NCBI RefSeq assembly: GCF_002563655.1
Contig: NZ_PDIY01000001.1
Coordinates: 1 to 64,000, forward strand
Length of the DNA stretch: 64,000 bases
DNA from: Bacillus sp. es.034
GTDB taxonomy: Bacteria; Bacillota; Bacilli; Bacillales; Bacillaceae_B
Direction: 5' to 3'
Numbering within the stretch: the first letter of the stretch is position 1; every line of letters starts with the position of its first letter. The notes beneath the pieces are model-generated. The model was not told the origin of the DNA, ran no database searches, and saw only the letters and a list, made by a program, of their open reading frames with translations. Positions 43,883 through 54,200 of this stretch are shown in pieces. The position numbers and the translations under genes are program-made.

Positions 43883-44980
43883 TCATCCCCTTTGTACTTT
43901 GTCAGGAAGAGGTGCATGATGCTTTAATAGATCCCTGAATTCATTCCCGAGTTGTTCTGTCGTTGCCTCTCCGCCTAAATCAGGGGTGAGAGCATCCTTC
44001 CGGGAAAGAATCTCCTGAATGGTCGACAGTATCGCATTCCCCCATGCTTCTTCACCAAAATGATCCAACATCTGACTGACAGACCATATGGCAGCAAGGG
44101 GATTGGCCAGTCCCTTGCCGGCAATATCAGGAGCAGAGCCGTGGATGGGTTCGAACATGGAAGGATACGTTCGTTCAGGGTTGATATTGGCACCTGCCGC
44201 CAAACCAAGACCACCTGTAATCGCAGCACCCAAGTCCGTCAGGATATCCCCGAATAAATTGGATGTCACCACAATTTCGAATCTTTCCGGCTGAAGGACG
44301 AAATAGAGGCTAGCCGCGTCCACTAGGTAAGAATACGTTTGGACATCAGGATATTCTTTGCCTACTTCGTTAAATACTTCATCCCAGAATACCATGGAAT
44401 AATTAAGGGCATTCGCTTTGCTGATGCTCGTCAGCGTCTTCTTCTGTTTTCGTGCCTCTTCATAAGCATAGCGGATAATCCGTTCCGTCCCTTTCCGGGA
44501 AAAAACACCGGTCTGTAGTACCACTTCCTCCGCCTTTCCTTTAAAGAGCCAGTCACCCGCTCCGGCATATTCCCCTTCACTGTTCTCACGGATCACCAGG
44601 AAGTCTATTTCTTTTTCACTTTTATTCTTAAGAGGGGTTAAATCAGGATGCAGGAGTTTAATCGGCCTGAGGTTTACATACTGATCAAACTTCTTGCGTA
44701 TTTCCAATAGTAATTCCCATAGGGAGATGTGATCGGGGACCCCGGGATATCCTACCGCTCCCAAGTAGATGGCATCGAATTCCTTCAATTGATCGATCCC
44801 GTCGTCAGCCATCATCTTTCCCGTATCCACATAATACTCACATCCCCAAGGGAACTCCGTAAAGCTGAAAGAAAGTTGTGGATCGACTTCCTCAATCATT
44901 TTCAGGACCTTAACACCTTCTGCTACGACTTCAGGTCCTATCCCATCCCCTGGGATAAGGGCAATTTTCTTCTGTTTCAT
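43883..44980 (-). CDS. Tartrate/D-malate/isopropylmalate-type decarboxylating dehydrogenase
   Basis: This 365-residue protein is of the isocitrate/isopropylmalate dehydrogenase family: ALIPGDGIGPEVVAEG, VNLRPIKLLHP, ENSEGEYAGAGDW, VTSNLFGDILTDL and EPIHGSAPDIAGKGLANP. The length and ENSEGEYAG region resemble tartrate or D-malate dehydrogenase more than LeuB. It would oxidise and decarboxylate a 2-hydroxy-diacid. Start at 44980 after GGAGGTCAAGG. Its role in a beta-oxidation-like operon is unclear. Confidence 0.8.
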   Translation of the reverse strand: MKQKKIALIPGDGIGPEVVAEGVKVLKMIEEVDPQLSFSFTEFPWGCEYYVDTGKMMADDGIDQLKEFDAIYLGAVGYPGVPDHISLWELLLEIRKKFDQYVNLRPIKLLHPDLTPLKNKSEKEIDFLVIRENSEGEYAGAGDWLFKGKAEEVVLQTGVFSRKGTERIIRYAYEEARKQKKTLTSISKANALNYSMVFWDEVFNEVGKEYPDVQTYSYLVDAASLYFVLQPERFEIVVTSNLFGDILTDLGAAITGGLGLAAGANINPERTYPSMFEPIHGSAPDIAGKGLANPLAAIWSVSQMLDHFGEEAWGNAILSTIQEILSRKDALTPDLGGEATTEQLGNEFRDLLKHHAPLPDKVQRG

Positions 44981-44992
44981 TTCCTTGACCTC

Positions 44993-45754
44993 CTATGCTT
45001 TTGGTCCCCCGGCAACATATAAAACCTGACCGCTTATAAAGGAAGAATCCGGGCTTGCAAAAAAGCTCGCTGCCTGCGCGATGTCTTCCGGCGTACCAGC
45101 CCTGTTGACCGGGATTTGTTTGACTTTGGCTTCTATCAGTTCTTCAAAAGGGATTCCCAGCCGTTCTGCCACTGCTTTCGTCATGTCTGTCATGATAAAG
45201 CCGGGAGCAATCGCGTTCACCGTGATATGATATTTCCCAAGTTCAATGGCTAACGTCTTGGTAAAACCCTGTATGCCAGCCTTCGCTGCAGCGTAATTCG
45301 CTTGACCTCTGCTTCCGAGTGCTGAAACGGAAGATAGATTAATGATTCGTCCATACTGATTTTTCACCATTGATTTCTGGGCATATTTACTGCAAAGGAA
45401 CGTGCCTTTCAAATGAACATTCATTACATCATCCCAGTCGGTCGAGCTCATCTTATATAATAGATTGTCACGAATGATTCCGGCATTATTAATTAATATA
45501 TCTACCTTCCCATGATCCGCTTCCACCTCGGTGAATAGCTTTTCCACTTCCGCTTCGTTGGTGACATCGGCGGTTATGGCCATAACCGAAAGATTTTCTT
45601 CCATGAACTGATGATAGGTCTCCAATAAAGCCTGTTCCTGAATGTCCACTAAATAAACAGTGGCCCCATCCAAGGCAAGCTTTTGGGAAATCTCCCTGCC
45701 GATGCCCCTGCTGGCACCAGTCACTATGGCTATCTGATTCTCTAAGTGCGCCAT
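44993..45754 (-). CDS. Short-chain dehydrogenase, FabG/acetoacetyl-CoA-reductase type
   Basis: This 253-residue SDR has IVTGASRGIGREIS (cofactor site), LINNAGI and catalytic Tyr/Lys in QANYAAAKAG. FabG-like members reduce 3-oxoacyl-ACP or 3-oxoacyl-CoA. The start at 45754 (MAHLENQ) follows GAGGGGGGTGAGG. Inside a CoA-pathway operon it could oxidise a 3-hydroxyacyl intermediate; the specific substrate is unknown. Confidence 0.85.
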   Translation of the reverse strand: MAHLENQIAIVTGASRGIGREISQKLALDGATVYLVDIQEQALLETYHQFMEENLSVMAITADVTNEAEVEKLFTEVEADHGKVDILINNAGIIRDNLLYKMSSTDWDDVMNVHLKGTFLCSKYAQKSMVKNQYGRIINLSSVSALGSRGQANYAAAKAGIQGFTKTLAIELGKYHITVNAIAPGFIMTDMTKAVAERLGIPFEELIEAKVKQIPVNRAGTPEDIAQAASFFASPDSSFISGQVLYVAGGPKA

Positions 45755-45758
45755 GACC

Positions 45759-46724
45759 TCACCCCCCTCTATGATTCTGATATAATCGTTCAAGCTGCTG
45801 CTCGTATTCTCCCACGATATTCTGGATGATTTCTTTGGCACTTCTAATTTCGTTGATTAATCCGATTGTCTGGCCCAATGAAATCACGCCTGAATGGTCA
45901 TTTCCCGTAGTGAGTAATTCCTGATAAGCTTCACCGCTGATATAAGGAAAGATCTCTTCAAGGGTGGCTCCTCCTCTTTCCTTTTCAACAAGCTCCACCG
46001 CCCGCTCCGTTTTCATCACTCTCATGGCTTTTCCAATCGATTTTTTTACAATGATCGTATCTGTTTCCTGTAAATCTACTAATCTCTTTTTAATCGATTC
46101 ATGGAGGATGACTTCCTTTGAAGCTAGAAACCTTGTACCCATCTGGACGCCTTCTGCCCCTAAAGCAAAAGCAGCAAGAGCGGATTTCCCGGTTGAGAAC
46201 CCTCCTGCTGCAATGACTGGTATGGAAAGTTCCTCCACAGCCTTCTGTATCAACGTAAGACTGGTGACGTCTTCTCTTCCCGGGTGGCCTCCACACTCAT
46301 ATCCAACCACCACCACTGCATCACAGCCGATCGCTTCCGCCTTTTTGGCAAATCTGACGGATGGGACGACATGGACCACCTTTATTCCGTTTCCTTTCAG
46401 ACTGTCCATATATTTCTCAGGGTTGTTCCCTGAAGTAAAGACAACCGGTACACGGGCTTCTATGGCACCCTCAATAAATTCATCCATCGGTTTACGAATC
46501 CCGATGGCAATATTGACTCCAAATGGCTTAGAGGTGAGTCTTCTGGCAACTGCGATATCCTCCAGCATCTCTTCCTTGGACGAATAGCTCCCTGCTGTGA
46601 TGAGCCCGAGCCCCCCTGCTTCTGATACTGCGGAAACGAGAGGAGAGGTCCCAAGTCCCTGGAGACCGCCTTGGATAATAGGATAGCGAATGTTAAACAT
46701 CTTAGTTATGGCCGTATCCTTCAT
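45759..46724 (-). CDS. Nitronate monooxygenase / FabK-like flavoprotein
   Basis: This 321-residue FMN TIM-barrel protein shows IRYPIIQGGLQGLGT, VVVGYECGGHPGRED (the catalytic His), VIAAGGFSTGKSAL and GAEGVQMGTRF for the phosphate site. It belongs to the 2-nitropropane dioxygenase family, which includes nitronate monooxygenases and enoyl reductases. In an acyl-CoA operon an enoyl reductase or other flavin step is as plausible as nitronate oxidation. Its start overlaps the thioesterase stop by four bases. Confidence 0.82.
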   Translation of the reverse strand: MKDTAITKMFNIRYPIIQGGLQGLGTSPLVSAVSEAGGLGLITAGSYSSKEEMLEDIAVARRLTSKPFGVNIAIGIRKPMDEFIEGAIEARVPVVFTSGNNPEKYMDSLKGNGIKVVHVVPSVRFAKKAEAIGCDAVVVVGYECGGHPGREDVTSLTLIQKAVEELSIPVIAAGGFSTGKSALAAFALGAEGVQMGTRFLASKEVILHESIKKRLVDLQETDTIIVKKSIGKAMRVMKTERAVELVEKERGGATLEEIFPYISGEAYQELLTTGNDHSGVISLGQTIGLINEIRSAKEIIQNIVGEYEQQLERLYQNHRGG

Positions 46725-47134
46725 ATTCGTTCACCCTTAGAGAGCTTAAATGTTCCAGTACAGTGGCCAAGGAGTTCACCATCTTCATTTTTCAGCCTTC
46801 CTTCAATGAAGACCGTATTCCGGTTTTGATGAATAATCGATGCTTCTGAATAAACCGTCCCGTCTATGACTGACTTTAGATATTGAATATCTAAATGGAG
46901 TGTTGCTACTTCATCAAACCCCAGTGACCTCCCAGCCATGCCCATCGCTGTATCAAGTACCGACGCATAGATGCCTCCATGAACTGAATTCCTCACATTA
47001 ATAAACTCTTCCTGAATGGGAAGAGCCAGTAAAACGTGACCTTCTTCCAATTCTTTTAGCTCTAATCCGATAAAATTCCAGAACGGGCTATTTTCAAAAT
47101 CTGATCTTACTTTCTGCAAATGCTCTGATGTCAT
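46721..47134 (-). CDS. PaaI-type hotdog thioesterase
   Basis: This 137-residue hotdog-fold protein carries the motif NSVHGGIYASVLDTAMGMAG seen in PaaI/YdiI thioesterases (HGG and the catalytic Asp region). It probably frees CoA from stalled acyl-CoA intermediates. It overlaps the flavoprotein and hydroxyacid dehydrogenase genes by four bases on each side, so expression is tightly coupled. Confidence 0.85.
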   Translation of the reverse strand: MTSEHLQKVRSDFENSPFWNFIGLELKELEEGHVLLALPIQEEFINVRNSVHGGIYASVLDTAMGMAGRSLGFDEVATLHLDIQYLKSVIDGTVYSEASIIHQNRNTVFIEGRLKNEDGELLGHCTGTFKLSKGERI

Positions 47135-48141
47135 GAGAATGCACCCTTTCCGGCTTCTGAAAGTTCATCTTGATTGGCAATGACTGAAAGCTTTTCCCCA
47201 TTGATCACACGGATCAGATTCTCTGCAATCAGGATCGAGGTCTGACGGGCTGCCTCAAGGCTGATACCCCCGATATGCGGACTCATCGTCACTTGTTTCA
47301 ATTGAAAGAACGGATGGTCCTCAGGTGGCGGTTCATTGGAAAATACGTCAATTCCCGCTCCAAGAATCTGATTCCGTTTCAGAACATCTACTAAATCCGC
47401 CTCATTCACCACACCGCCCCGGGCTGTATTAATAAGGACGGCCGTTTCTTTCATAAGCGTCAGCAATCGATGATCAACAAGTTTATCTGTTTCTTTCGTC
47501 AGAGGGATATGTAAACTTACTGCATCACTTTCAGAGAATATTTTCTCCAGGGATGTGGTTAATTCCACCCCAATTTGATCAGCAGCCTGCTGTTTCACTT
47601 CGTCTATTTTCCTTACATACGCCATCGCTTTCATTCCGAAACCATGTACTAATATCTTAGCAACTTTTTGAGCTATGCTGCCGAATCCAACAATGCCTAA
47701 ATGTTTCCCTTCCAGTTCATGGGTATATTCTCCATCCCTCGACTGAAAGTTTCCTACTCTCGTTTCCCTGTCAAAGAAAGCTGTTTTTTTCATGACGGCC
47801 AAAAGCAGGCTCACCGCATGTTCAGCGGTTGCCGTACTATTCAGCTTTGGTGCATGTAAGACGGGAATCCTCTTGGTCGTTGCATATCGTACATCGATAT
47901 TATCAAGTCCCACACCTGCCCCGGAAATGGCCTTTACTTGCTGGCAACGATCCAAAATGGCAGATGTGATCCTGGCAGGGGCCCGGAGGATGATTCCATC
48001 CACATGATGATGGTGAAGGTAATCACATATTTCGGCTTCATTAAACTCCGTGAACTTCTTTACTTCGGCGTATTTGTTCAATCGCTCCTCTCCATCCGGA
48101 TGGTACATGGGCAGGATCTGAACGATATGTGGCTTATTCAT
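47131..48141 (-). CDS. D-2-hydroxyacid dehydrogenase, SerA/phosphoglycerate-dehydrogenase type
   Basis: This 336-residue NAD enzyme has the Rossmann motif LGIVGFGSIAQKVAKIL, the catalytic Arg in INTARGGVVNEADL, Glu in GIDVFSNEPPP and His in MSPHIGGIS. It interconverts a 2-oxo acid and D-2-hydroxy acid. The start at 48141 (MNKPHIV) follows AAAAGGGAG. Its presence with the tartrate-type dehydrogenase suggests that the substrate carries or gains a 2-hydroxy group. Confidence 0.87.
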   Translation of the reverse strand: MNKPHIVQILPMYHPDGEERLNKYAEVKKFTEFNEAEICDYLHHHHVDGIILRAPARITSAILDRCQQVKAISGAGVGLDNIDVRYATTKRIPVLHAPKLNSTATAEHAVSLLLAVMKKTAFFDRETRVGNFQSRDGEYTHELEGKHLGIVGFGSIAQKVAKILVHGFGMKAMAYVRKIDEVKQQAADQIGVELTTSLEKIFSESDAVSLHIPLTKETDKLVDHRLLTLMKETAVLINTARGGVVNEADLVDVLKRNQILGAGIDVFSNEPPPEDHPFFQLKQVTMSPHIGGISLEAARQTSILIAENLIRVINGEKLSVIANQDELSEAGKGAFS

Positions 48142-48170
48142 TTCAACACTCCCTTTTGACACGTCACCTC

Positions 48171-49361
48171 TTAGACTTGAAGATTCTCAATGATAGTCGA
48201 GATTCCCTGACCACCGCCAATACAAAGCGTGACTAACCCATATTTTTCACCCCTGCGTTCCATTTCGTGAAGAAGCTTCGTCATCAGGATCGCTCCAGTC
48301 GCTCCGATTGGATGACCCAACGCAATGGCCCCTCCATTGACATTCACTTTGTTGATATCCATCCCTGATTCACGGATCACTGACAGCGCCTGGGCAGCAA
48401 ATGCTTCGTTCAGCTCGATCAGACCCATATCATTGATCGATAGTCCGCATTGCTTTAAAGCCTTAAACGTAGAAGTCACTGGCCCGATTCCCATGATTTC
48501 AGGAGATACTCCGCTCACCGCCTGGGCGATGATTTTGGCTTTCGGCTTTATCCCATACTCTCTCACTTTATCTTCATTCATCATGAGGACCGCGGAAGCA
48601 CCATCATTCCTTCCACTCGCATTACCAGCAGTCACGGTGCCGTTTTCCTTAAAGACCGCCTTCAGCTTTGAGAGCTTTTCTATGGTCGTGCTCCGGGGAT
48701 GTTCATCTGTACTGAATTGAAGAGTGTTTCTTTTTTCCTTATATTCAACTGGAACGATTTCCTTTTCAAATCGTCCGGACTCGATGGCAGACTGTGCGAG
48801 TTCCTGGCTTCTGAGGGCAAACTCATCCTGCTCAGATCTGCTGATGTTGAATTTTTCAGCAAGGTTTTCTGCTGTCAGACCCATCGTCAGGTTGCCGTAC
48901 TTTTCGATTGGCTGGGAGCACGGTTGGCTTTCCGTATTCGGATCAAGTACCTGCGAATTACCGACTTGAAAACCATAACGTGCATTTCGAATATAATAGG
49001 GGGCTGTACTCATGCTTTCAGCTCCCCCGGCTACGACCACATCGGAATAACCAAGCCTGATTTGCATATCCGCATTATTTATCGCTTGAAGTCCCGAGCC
49101 GCACTGTCTATGGACGGTATAGCCTGTCACCTCAACCGGGAGCTCCGCCCGCAATGCAGCGAGACGGGCAAGATTTGAGGTATCTGCACTTTGCTTTGCC
49201 TGACCTAGAATGACTTCATCTACTTCCACTTCAGCTTGACTTCGATTCATTACTTCCCTAATGACTTTCTCGGCAAGATGGTCTACAGGAACACCTTTGA
49301 TCGTTCCACCCATTCTTCCAATCGCCGTCCGGACCGATTCAACGATATATGGCTGATTCAT
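48171..49361 (-). CDS. Thiolase, acetyl-CoA acetyltransferase type
   Basis: This 396-residue thiolase has the nucleophile Cys in HRQCGSGLQAI, GGAESMSTAPY, the His in NGGAIALGHPIGATGA and the second Cys in LCIGGGQG. It would cleave 3-oxoacyl-CoA with CoA to release acetyl-CoA. Start at 49361, three bases after the acyl-CoA dehydrogenase stop. It forms a full beta-oxidation set with its three upstream neighbours. Confidence 0.92.
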   Translation of the reverse strand: MNQPYIVESVRTAIGRMGGTIKGVPVDHLAEKVIREVMNRSQAEVEVDEVILGQAKQSADTSNLARLAALRAELPVEVTGYTVHRQCGSGLQAINNADMQIRLGYSDVVVAGGAESMSTAPYYIRNARYGFQVGNSQVLDPNTESQPCSQPIEKYGNLTMGLTAENLAEKFNISRSEQDEFALRSQELAQSAIESGRFEKEIVPVEYKEKRNTLQFSTDEHPRSTTIEKLSKLKAVFKENGTVTAGNASGRNDGASAVLMMNEDKVREYGIKPKAKIIAQAVSGVSPEIMGIGPVTSTFKALKQCGLSINDMGLIELNEAFAAQALSVIRESGMDINKVNVNGGAIALGHPIGATGAILMTKLLHEMERRGEKYGLVTLCIGGGQGISTIIENLQV

Positions 49362-49364
49362 TTC

Positions 49365-50525
49365 TTACACCCCCACGTATGAGGATTCGCGCTTCAGCTC
49401 ATTCGCAATGATATTGCGCTGAATTTCAGACGTACCTTCATAAATCTTTGTAATTCTCGCATCACGATAATAACGCTCAATTGGATAATCGCTCATATAT
49501 CCGATTCCACCATGGATTTGTACCGCTAAATCCGCCACCTTGTTATATACTTCCGATGCGAATAATTTTGCAATGGCCGCTTCTTTCACTACCCTCATCT
49601 TTTGATCGGTCATCCAGGCAACACGGTACGTCATCGATCGAAGAACCTCGATCTGCATACTTATTTCTGCAAGCATATGCTGAACGGCTTGTACTTCGAT
49701 GATCGGTTTGCCGAACTGTTCCCGTTCCTGTGTATATTGCAAGCAATGTTCAAGAAGCTTCTCACATGAACCAAGGTTTCTTGCCGCAAGACCGGCGCGA
49801 CCATTCGCCAGGATTTTCAACGCATTGATATAACCCTGCCCCTCTGTTCCTAGGACGTTTTCTGCAGGAACCTCCATATTTTCAAAGAAAAGCTCAGCTG
49901 AATGAGACCCTTTCAACCCCATTTTCTGTTCAACCTTTCCTAATACGAAGCCTGGGAAATCCTTTTCTACGATAAAGGAAGTGATCCCCTTCGCTCCTTT
50001 GGCACGATCTGTTACTGCCATTACGGTAAATACATGCCCATCGACTGCGTTGGTAATATAATGCTTGGAACCGTTCAGGATGTATTTATCGCCTTTTCTG
50101 ACCGCAGTCGTTTTCAACGCTGCTGCATTGGAGCCTGCACTTGGTTCGGTTAAGGCAAATGCACCAATCCATTCTCCAGTGGCCATTTTAGGCAAGTATT
50201 TCTGCTTTTGTGCTTCTGTCCCTAACTCGACGATTCCTACAGACCCAATCCCCGTATGAGCCCCGATCAGGGTTGTATAGCCATTATGTGTTTTACCAAG
50301 CTCCTCATATATGGCGCATTTCCCCACCATATCGAGTCCCAGGCCACCGTATTCTTCCGGGATACTCAAACCGAAGAGTCCCATTTCCTTCGACATGTCA
50401 ACCAGTTTCTCCGGTATCATATCCTTCTCTTCAATTTCCATCGCCAAAGGTTCCGCTGCTTCTTTCACAAACTTCCGTACATTATCCCTTAAAAATTTTA
50501 TGTCTTCTGAAAAATTAAAGTCCAT
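49365..50525 (-). CDS. Acyl-CoA dehydrogenase
   Basis: This 386-residue FAD enzyme shows [13 protein letters not shown] and, near the C-terminus, [14 protein letters not shown]; the catalytic base Glu lies near IYEGT as in short/medium-chain members. The start at 50525 (MDFNFSE) follows AAGGGAGAGG. It makes the 2,3-double bond in acyl-CoA and needs ETF as acceptor; no etf genes are in the window. It sits between the hydratase and thiolase. Confidence 0.92.
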   Translation of the reverse strand: MDFNFSEDIKFLRDNVRKFVKEAAEPLAMEIEEKDMIPEKLVDMSKEMGLFGLSIPEEYGGLGLDMVGKCAIYEELGKTHNGYTTLIGAHTGIGSVGIVELGTEAQKQKYLPKMATGEWIGAFALTEPSAGSNAAALKTTAVRKGDKYILNGSKHYITNAVDGHVFTVMAVTDRAKGAKGITSFIVEKDFPGFVLGKVEQKMGLKGSHSAELFFENMEVPAENVLGTEGQGYINALKILANGRAGLAARNLGSCEKLLEHCLQYTQEREQFGKPIIEVQAVQHMLAEISMQIEVLRSMTYRVAWMTDQKMRVVKEAAIAKLFASEVYNKVADLAVQIHGGIGYMSDYPIERYYRDARITKIYEGTSEIQRNIIANELKRESSYVGV

Positions 50526-50538
50526 CTGTACCTCTCCC

Positions 50539-51318
50539 TTATTGGTTAGTAAATTCCGCTGCTCGTTTTTCCAAAAATGCTGAAGTGCCTTCCTGTTTAT
50601 CCTCTGTCCCAAATGCTACCGCTTGTGAAAGCTTCTCCATCAGCATCGCTGTCTCGAGATCGATATCATAGCCTTTATGAACGACAAGCTTTGCCAGTTT
50701 GATAGCCACCGGACCTTTTTTATAAATCTGAGCGGTCACCTCTTCTACTTGCTTATCCAATTCATCGTCGGGAGCAAGATAGGAAACAAGGCCGATCCTT
50801 TCTGCTTCGGTTCCATCAATAATCTTACCCGTGAGAATCATATCAAGGGCCCGTCCCTTCCCAATGATCCTGGAAAGGTTCTGTGTTCCGCCTGCTCCTG
50901 GAATAATGCCAAGGTTCAGTTCCGGCAAACCGAATTTAGCCTTGCTTGTCGCAACCCGGATATCACATGCCAATGCAAGCTCGCATCCTCCACCCAGCGC
51001 ATAGCCCTCGACGGCTGCAATCGTCACTTTGCTGCATTGCTGTATTTTCTTATATAACCCCTGCATCCCTGGTATCAGGGCATCCAGCATGTTCTTTTGC
51101 TGAAGCTGTTTAATATCCGCTCCTGCAGCGAAGGACTTTTCCCCTGCCCCTTTCACCACGACGACCTTTACTTCATCGTTCGCCTCTGCCCATCCGAAAG
51201 CATCCTCCATCTCTTGAAGGGTTTCGAGGTTCAGGGCATTCCGGAATTCTGGGCGGTTGATCGTCAGCCACATCGCCCCCTGTTCGATTTGAACAAGCAA
51301 ATTCTCATATTGATGCAC
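50539..51318 (-). CDS. Enoyl-CoA hydratase
   Basis: This 259-residue crotonase-fold protein shows the oxyanion-hole segments [11 protein letters not shown] and [15 protein letters not shown], and the catalytic Glu pair region in [17 protein letters not shown]. It adds water to 2-enoyl-CoA. The GTG start at 51318 is set by AAGGGAGATGAG upstream. It is 13 bases after hbd. Confidence 0.92.
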   Translation of the reverse strand: MHQYENLLVQIEQGAMWLTINRPEFRNALNLETLQEMEDAFGWAEANDEVKVVVVKGAGEKSFAAGADIKQLQQKNMLDALIPGMQGLYKKIQQCSKVTIAAVEGYALGGGCELALACDIRVATSKAKFGLPELNLGIIPGAGGTQNLSRIIGKGRALDMILTGKIIDGTEAERIGLVSYLAPDDELDKQVEEVTAQIYKKGPVAIKLAKLVVHKGYDIDLETAMLMEKLSQAVAFGTEDKQEGTSAFLEKRAAEFTNQ

Positions 51319-51331
51319 GCTCTCATCTCCC

Positions 51332-52177
51332 TTACGAATAGTGATAGAAACCACTTCCGCTCTTTTTCCCAAACCGTCCCGCTTTTACGTATTTAAGTAA
51401 GATAGGACTAGGTCGATATTTTTCACCCAGTGTCTGATGTAAGTACTCCATATTCCTTAGCCGGGTATCCAAACCTACTAAATCAGCCAACTCAAGTGGC
51501 CCCATTGGATGATTGAGCCCCAGCTTCAATGCTTTATCAATATCTTCCGCCGATGCTACCCCTTCCATCAGCATATTCATGGCCTCATTTCCAATCAGGC
51601 AGTTCATCCTGGAAGTCACAAACCCGGGTAATTCATTTACTTCGACCGTTTCCTTCTTGAGTCTCTCACCGACTTCTTTCACAAGCTTTACGGTTTCATC
51701 TGACGTTTCCAAGCCCCGGATGACTTCAATCAGCTTCATTTTATGAACCGGATTAAAGAAATGCATCGCCACCACTTTATCAGGTCGTGACGTCTGAGCC
51801 CCAATCTCTGTCGGACTCATGGTGGACGTATTAGTGGCTAGAATGGTTTCTTCAGAACAGATACGATCCAACCTTTTGAATATATCAATCTTTAATTCCA
51901 TTTTTTCAAGCACTGCCTCAATGACGAGGTCTGCATCTCTTGCAGCCGATTCCAAATCTGTTTCAAAAAGAAGACGGTCTTTCGCTTTCCCATATTGATC
52001 ATCTGAGATAAATCCTTTTTGTAAGCTGCCTTCCAAAAGGCTGAAGATATCGTTCTTTGCTTTTTCCAGGATTTCTTCGTTTATATCATTCAAGTAAACA
52101 TTAAAACCCGAAACCGCACAGGTATACGCAATTCCTTTTCCCATGACTCCCGAGCCTACCACCGTAATATTTTGCAC
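51332..52177 (-). CDS. hbd: 3-hydroxybutyryl-CoA dehydrogenase
   Basis: This 281-residue protein has the NAD motif VVGSGVMGKGIAYTCA and the 3-hydroxyacyl-CoA dehydrogenase signatures MHFFNPVHKMKLIEVI and NELPGFVTSRMN. The C-terminal domain ends near GSGFYHY. It oxidises L-3-hydroxyacyl-CoA. It lies 12 bases after the TRAP permease. Confidence 0.9.
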   Translation of the reverse strand: MQNITVVGSGVMGKGIAYTCAVSGFNVYLNDINEEILEKAKNDIFSLLEGSLQKGFISDDQYGKAKDRLLFETDLESAARDADLVIEAVLEKMELKIDIFKRLDRICSEETILATNTSTMSPTEIGAQTSRPDKVVAMHFFNPVHKMKLIEVIRGLETSDETVKLVKEVGERLKKETVEVNELPGFVTSRMNCLIGNEAMNMLMEGVASAEDIDKALKLGLNHPMGPLELADLVGLDTRLRNMEYLHQTLGEKYRPSPILLKYVKAGRFGKKSGSGFYHYS

Positions 52178-52189
52178 CTAAAAGCCCCC

Positions 52190-54160
52190 TTAGCTGGATA
52201 TAGTATGTTCAACAGTCGTGCTTTTCGGATTGAATTTTTGATAGAAGAATACGAGTGCCAGAATGGCGAATCCAATTAGATCCGTTACAATCCCCGGATT
52301 GATCATGAGTATTGCCCCAATGAATAGGATGATTCTTTCATACCAAAGCGCATTCCTCAAAAGCCATCCTTCTGCCGCACAAGCAACCCCTATGATTCCA
52401 ATAATGGATGTGATCACTGATAGAATAATATGAGGAGCATCCCCTACCAGGAGCAATGTCTCTCCATAAACAAACATATACGGAACGATGAAGGCGGCAA
52501 GGCCCAGTCTGACAGCTGTCATCCCTGTTTTCATCGGATCTGACCCCGAAAGTCCTGCTGCAGCAAATGCAGCCAGTGCCACTGGTGGTGTAATCGCAGA
52601 TAAAGCGGCAAAGTAGAACACAAACATATGGGCCGCAAGCGGTGATACACCTAGTTCAATTAACGCTGGAATGGTCAGTGGTACTTGAACGATGTAAGCC
52701 GCAACCGTCGGAAGTCCCATCCCGAGGATAATGCTCGTAATCATCGTGAAAATAAGAGTGACTATTAAAATCCCACCTGAGATATCAATGATCATTCCAC
52801 TGAATTTCAGACCAATTCCAGTCAAACCGATAATCCCGATAATGAAACCTGACGCAGCACATGCAATGGCTGTTTCAATGGCAGCCCTTGCCCCTAAATC
52901 GAGAGCTTTATACATTTTTGAGAATGATAATCTAGTAGACTTCTTAAAAGCTGCCACCACAATCGTCACACCGATTGAAAATAAGCCAGCTCGCATAGGA
53001 GATGTTCCTGATGCCAGCATCACAACGATTACGACTAACGGTACAAAGAACATAAAGCCCGTCTTTAATACGGTTGAAACTTTTGGCAAATCTTCTTTCT
53101 TTAAGCCATTCAGTCCAAGTCGCTTCGCTCGTAGGTCGACTTGAAAGTATAAACAGCAGTAATAAAGAACCGCTGGTATAATGGCAGCAACTGCTATATC
53201 CATATAAGGAACCCCTAAATAGGAGGCAATGATAAAAGCGGAGGCTCCCATGATCGGAGGCATGATTTGCCCTCCTGTCGAGGAAACCGCTTCCACAGCA
53301 GCTGCAAAATGACTTCTATATCCCGTCTTCTTCATTAATGGAATCGTGAAGGCACCCGTTGTCACCGTGTTGGCTACAGCACTTCCAGAAATGGTTCCCA
53401 AGATAGAACTAGCCACAATGGCTGTTTTGGCAGGACCTCCGCGATACTTCCCCATACCTGCAACAGATAAATCAATGAAGAATTGTCCTGCTCCGGAAAC
53501 CTCCAGAAACTTCCCAAATAAGATAAACAGGAAGATAAACGTGGCTGATACTCCAAGAGGGACACTGAAAATGCCAGTCACTGTATAGAATAGATGATCC
53601 ACGATCCACATGGTGGTAAATTCACGATGGGAGAGTTCACCGGTGATGAGATGTCCAAATATCCCATACACCAAACAAATAAAGATAATCAGAACAAGCG
53701 TATTCCCTATCACACGCCGGGTCGCTTCGATTAACAATAATCCGGATACAATGCCGATTGTAATCTCAAGCATAGTCAGCGGTTCAATATAACTCATACG
53801 TGATGAGATCACCTGAGCGTTCATCACATAATAGGAATAACAAGCAATCGACAAAATCATAAACAGCCAGTCATACCAGGGAATGCTCTCATTTTTCACT
53901 GCTTTCTTGGTTGGTTTATAGATTGCAAATGTAAGGATCAAAGCAAACGCAAGATGGGCAGACCGCTGGAGAATCGACTCAAATACGCCAAAGAATGCCG
54001 TGTATAAGTGGAACAAAGACATAAGGACAGCGACAATGGAAATGATCTTGGCAGCTGCACCCTTTAAAGAGCGCAGCTTACTGTTAAGATTTCCATCTTC
54101 ATCATATTGAGTTACAATTTCCGATGCTTCTACTTCTGTTGACGAATCCTTTTTAGTCAT
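52190..54160 (-). CDS. TAXI-type TRAP transporter fused permease
   Basis: This 656-residue membrane protein joins the small and large TRAP permease parts, about 17 helices in total. The DctM-like half shows SGSAVANTVTTGAFTIPLMKK and VSSTGGQIMPPIMGA. Fused permeases of this kind work with TAXI binding proteins, and one lies 40 bases upstream. The cargo is a carboxylate feeding the CoA enzymes of the same operon. Confidence 0.9.
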   Translation of the reverse strand: MTKKDSSTEVEASEIVTQYDEDGNLNSKLRSLKGAAAKIISIVAVLMSLFHLYTAFFGVFESILQRSAHLAFALILTFAIYKPTKKAVKNESIPWYDWLFMILSIACYSYYVMNAQVISSRMSYIEPLTMLEITIGIVSGLLLIEATRRVIGNTLVLIIFICLVYGIFGHLITGELSHREFTTMWIVDHLFYTVTGIFSVPLGVSATFIFLFILFGKFLEVSGAGQFFIDLSVAGMGKYRGGPAKTAIVASSILGTISGSAVANTVTTGAFTIPLMKKTGYRSHFAAAVEAVSSTGGQIMPPIMGASAFIIASYLGVPYMDIAVAAIIPAVLYYCCLYFQVDLRAKRLGLNGLKKEDLPKVSTVLKTGFMFFVPLVVIVVMLASGTSPMRAGLFSIGVTIVVAAFKKSTRLSFSKMYKALDLGARAAIETAIACAASGFIIGIIGLTGIGLKFSGMIIDISGGILIVTLIFTMITSIILGMGLPTVAAYIVQVPLTIPALIELGVSPLAAHMFVFYFAALSAITPPVALAAFAAAGLSGSDPMKTGMTAVRLGLAAFIVPYMFVYGETLLLVGDAPHIILSVITSIIGIIGVACAAEGWLLRNALWYERIILFIGAILMINPGIVTDLIGFAILALVFFYQKFNPKSTTVEHTISS

Positions 54161-54200
54161 ACTTTCACCTTCTTTTTCATGGATATGGTGTGTATATCAC